A stretch of 8,127 bases of DNA, from the NCBI GenBank assembly GCA_002937815.1, contig PTKQ01000015.1, forward strand, positions 1-8,127, read 5' to 3'. The translations under genes and the position numbers were made by a program. This DNA is from Alphaproteobacteria bacterium MarineAlpha6_Bin2. GTDB lineage: Bacteria > Pseudomonadota > Alphaproteobacteria > GCA-002720895. Under the pieces are notes generated by a model that had not been told where the DNA came from, made no database searches, and saw nothing but the letters and a program-made list of their open reading frames with translations. Below, in pieces: positions 6,010 to 8,127 of this stretch. Numbering within the stretch: position 1 is the first letter of the stretch; each line of letters begins with the position of its first letter.

Positions 6010-7098
6010 TCAAGTGTTAAATAACGAAAGTATATCGTTATAGGTTAAAAAAATAGCAAAAGTTATTATTAAAACAAATCCAATTTTAAAAAACATTTTT
6101 TGAATATTTTCGTTTATTGGTTTGCCAATAATGCCTTCTATTATATAGAATAACAAATGTCCGCCATCTAGAACAGGTAGAGGGAATAAATTAATTAAAC
6201 CAATAGTTATTGAAAGTATAATTATTAAATTTATAAATGATAAAAAACCCGCTTCTAACATTTTTCCCGAGAAATGTGCAATTTTAACCGGTCCCCCTAA
6301 ATCATCTATAGAACCTTTACCTATAATTAATTGATTTAAAGCTTTTATTGTTAAGGAACATATATCATAAGTTGACTTTGATCCTAAATATAATGAATGA
6401 AAAATATTGTATTTTATTATTTTAGGTTCAAAAGAAGTAATACCAATTTTTCTAACATTTCTTTTTTGACCGTAAATCTCTTCAACGATTATTGTTGGAA
6501 CAACTGTTTTTACAATTACATTGCTGTCACGAATTATTTTAAAATTAAAATCTGTCTTTTTATATAAATTAATAATTGTTCCAATTTCACGGAAACTATC
6601 AATTTTTTTATTGTCAATTTTTAAAATTTTATCTCCACTTTTAAGATCTGAATGATAAGCAGGACTGTTAATTTGTACTTCGTTAATTATTGGTGGTATA
6701 TAAGAAATACCAATAAATGTATAAATTAGTGCAAAACCAATAATACCAAAAATAAAATTAGCTAAGGGTCCTGCTAAAACGATGATAAATCTTTGAAAAA
6801 GTTTCTTTTCACTAAAGGCATATTTTGTCAGACTTCTTGAAATTTTATTTAAAGAAAATTGATCTTCTCCAAACATTTTTACATATCCACCAAATGGTAA
6901 ATAGCCAATTTTCCATCTAGTTCCTCTTTTATCAGTCCATCCGAATAGTTCTTTTCCAAAACCAATTGAGAAAGTTTCAACTTTAACTTTATTGATTATT
7001 GCAGCATAATAATGACCAAATTCATGAACGAAAACAATAACTGAAAGAACTATTATAAAAGCAGAAAAATAAAAAAAAGTATTACTTAAAAGTTCCAT
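6010..7098 (-). CDS. rseP: Site-2 intramembrane zinc metalloprotease RseP
   Basis: RseP is a site-2 protease that cuts transmembrane segments in the inner membrane; in E. coli its substrates include the anti-sigma factor RseA and remnant signal peptides. The protein is 362 residues. HEFGH at residues 25-29 supplies the zinc-binding histidines and catalytic glutamate within the first membrane segment. The conserved hairpin GYLPFGGYVKMFGED is at 65-79, AGPLAN at 109-114 opens the second membrane segment, and one PDZ domain occupies about 135-205 (core SGDKILKIDNKKI). LDGG at 310-313 provides the third zinc ligand, D311, and a last membrane helix follows at about 336-355. E. coli RseP is about 450 residues with two PDZ domains, so this is the short single-PDZ form. 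The ATG lies inside the end of dxr (17-base overlap) and has no evident Shine-Dalgarno sequence. The start is supported by the normal spacing of HEFGH from the N-terminus. Confidence 0.96.
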   Translation of the reverse strand: MELLSNTFFYFSAFIIVLSVIVFVHEFGHYYAAIINKVKVETFSIGFGKELFGWTDKRGTRWKIGYLPFGGYVKMFGEDQFSLNKISRSLTKYAFSEKKLFQRFIIVLAGPLANFIFGIIGFALIYTFIGISYIPPIINEVQINSPAYHSDLKSGDKILKIDNKKIDSFREIGTIINLYKKTDFNFKIIRDSNVIVKTVVPTIIVEEIYGQKRNVRKIGITSFEPKIIKYNIFHSLYLGSKSTYDICSLTIKALNQLIIGKGSIDDLGGPVKIAHFSGKMLEAGFLSFINLIIILSITIGLINLFPLPVLDGGHLLFYIIEGIIGKPINENIQKMFFKIGFVLIITFAIFLTYNDILSLFNT

Positions 7099-8127
7099 TA
7101 TTTTTTAAAATATATTTTTCAGTTTGATCTCTAGCATCTATATCTGCACCATATACATCGTCTAAAGTATTGATCTTTTTCTTTTTAGAATTTTTTAAAA
7201 TATATTCAACAATTTTTATTATATCCAAAAATTTTATTTTATTATTTAAAAAATATTTTACAGCAACTTCATTAGAAGCATTCATAATTAATGGGTATGA
7301 TCCACCCTTACATAAAACATATTTTGCCATTTTTAGTGATACTTTAAGAAATTCATTAGGTTTTTCAAAAGAAAGCCCCTTTAATTTAATTAAATCAATT
7401 TTTTTTACATTATGATGATTGGTTCTTGTAGGCCAATTTAAAGCATAAGAGATAGGAATTCTCATATCATGATCGCTAAGTATTGCGGCTGTAGATCCGT
7501 CAATAAAATTGACCATACTATGAATAATTGATTCTGGGTGAATAACTACATTAATTTTATCTATATTTAAATTGAAAAGATAATAAGCTTCGATAATCTC
7601 AAATGCTTTATTCATCAATGTAGCCGAGTCAATGGTAATTTTTTTCCCCATTTTCCAATTAGGATGATTTAAAGCTTGTTTTAAATTAGCTTTTTTTAAA
7701 TCATTTAAGTTATAGTTCCTAAATGGGCCACCTGAAGCTGTTAAAGTTATGGACTCGATAATACTTGGATCTTCATAATCATATAATTGAAAAATAGCAT
7801 TATGTTCAGAATCTAAGGGTAATAATTTGCAATTATGTTTATTTACAGTATCTAAAAAGAATTTACCTGATGAAACAAGGCATTCTTTGTTTGCTAAACA
7901 TAATTTAGAACAATTAGAAATTGAATTAATAGTTGGTTTTAGACCTGCTAATCCTACTATGGATGCAACAACTATATCAACTTTCTTATTAGTTAGCTCT
8001 AAAATCCCATCATCGCCAACAAAAATTTTTATTTTTTTTCCAAAAAGTTCTTCTTTCAAAGCCTTATATTTTTTTTTATTTTGTATTGCAACAGCTTTTG
8101 GTTTTACTAAATGAGATTGTTTTAATA
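7082..8127 (-). CDS. dxr: 1-deoxy-D-xylulose 5-phosphate reductoisomerase, partial (N-terminus off the window)
   Basis: Dxr converts 1-deoxy-D-xylulose 5-phosphate to 2-C-methyl-D-erythritol 4-phosphate with NADPH and a divalent metal, the first committed step of the MEP isoprenoid pathway, in the cytosol. The open frame continues to the right edge, giving 347 visible residues against about 390-400 in the family. The N-terminal nucleotide-binding glycine loop is therefore outside. Recognisable motifs in order are LANKE, the metal-binding DSEHNAIF (codons near 7813), ASGGPF, HPNWKMG, IDSATLMNK followed by the FEIIEA helix, and HPESIIHSMV. By comparison with E. coli Dxr, the D and E of DSEH and the first E of FEIIEA match the metal ligands D150, E152 and E231. 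The family's usual NKGLE reads NKAFE here. A TTG at 8057-8059 could look like a start, but clear homology extends upstream (for example KPKAVAIQ), so it is internal. The stop lies inside the start of rseP, which suggests translational coupling. Confidence 0.97.
   Translation of the reverse strand, partial: LKQSHLVKPKAVAIQNKKKYKALKEELFGKKIKIFVGDDGILELTNKKVDIVVASIVGLAGLKPTINSISNCSKLCLANKECLVSSGKFFLDTVNKHNCKLLPLDSEHNAIFQLYDYEDPSIIESITLTASGGPFRNYNLNDLKKANLKQALNHPNWKMGKKITIDSATLMNKAFEIIEAYYLFNLNIDKINVVIHPESIIHSMVNFIDGSTAAILSDHDMRIPISYALNWPTRTNHHNVKKIDLIKLKGLSFEKPNEFLKVSLKMAKYVLCKGGSYPLIMNASNEVAVKYFLNNKIKFLDIIKIVEYILKNSKKKKINTLDDVYGADIDARDQTEKYILKNNGTFK

Noticed and set aside
8057..8059. TTG as the start of dxr
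   Set aside because: The same frame stays open to the window edge with Dxr-like sequence upstream, and a start here would remove the NADPH-binding domain.
7827..8114. 95-codon plus-strand open frame opposite dxr
   Set aside because: It lies entirely across conserved Dxr motifs (LANKE, DSEH region) and matches nothing I recognise; a shadow of the real frame.
1..8127. An undescribed defence, mobile or biosynthetic system
   Set aside because: All eight genes are recognisable members of the conserved dxr-rseP-bamA-skp-lpx cluster with almost no unassigned DNA; no transposase, integrase, tRNA, phage gene or unknown gene is present.

Overview
The window is a conserved envelope-biogenesis operon from an AT-rich, gene-dense proteobacterium. 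All eight genes lie on the minus strand, so transcription runs from the right edge to the left. In that order they are dxr (N-terminus off the window), rseP, bamA, skp/ompH, lpxD, fabZ, lpxA and lpxI (C-terminus off the window). Three things suggest an alphaproteobacterium with a streamlined genome, possibly of the SAR11/Pelagibacterales type: low G+C with strong A/T third-position bias, gaps of a few bases or overlaps at most junctions, and LpxI rather than LpxH as the UDP-diacylglucosamine hydrolase. This taxonomic guess is inference; no marker gene here proves it.

Layout: 7082-8127 is dxr (isoprenoid synthesis). It overlaps rseP (6010-7098, intramembrane protease) by 17 bases. The longest non-coding gap, 74 bases at 5936-6009, separates rseP from bamA (3644-5935). 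It holds a perfect TATAAT box, a perfect DnaA-box 9-mer over the expected -35 position, a second near-perfect DnaA box, and an 8-bp inverted repeat around the -10 box. After bamA come skp (3087-3641, 2-base gap), lpxD (2052-3080, 6-base gap), fabZ (1619-2062, 11-base overlap), lpxA (768-1559, 59-base gap) and lpxI (1-764, 3-base gap).

The genes form a coherent programme. FabZ makes the acyl chains that LpxA and LpxD attach to the lipid A precursor, and LpxI cleaves the product to lipid X. Skp escorts unfolded outer membrane proteins to BamA, which folds them into the membrane, and RseP cleaves within the inner membrane. Dxr feeds the isoprenoid carrier needed for envelope polymers.

I see no mobile element, CRISPR, RNA gene or undescribed multi-gene system. 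The two observations most worth checking are in bamA: the apparent joint loss of the L6-loop arginine and its barrel aspartate partner, and the DnaA-box pair over its promoter. No gene-free stretch exceeds 300 bases.
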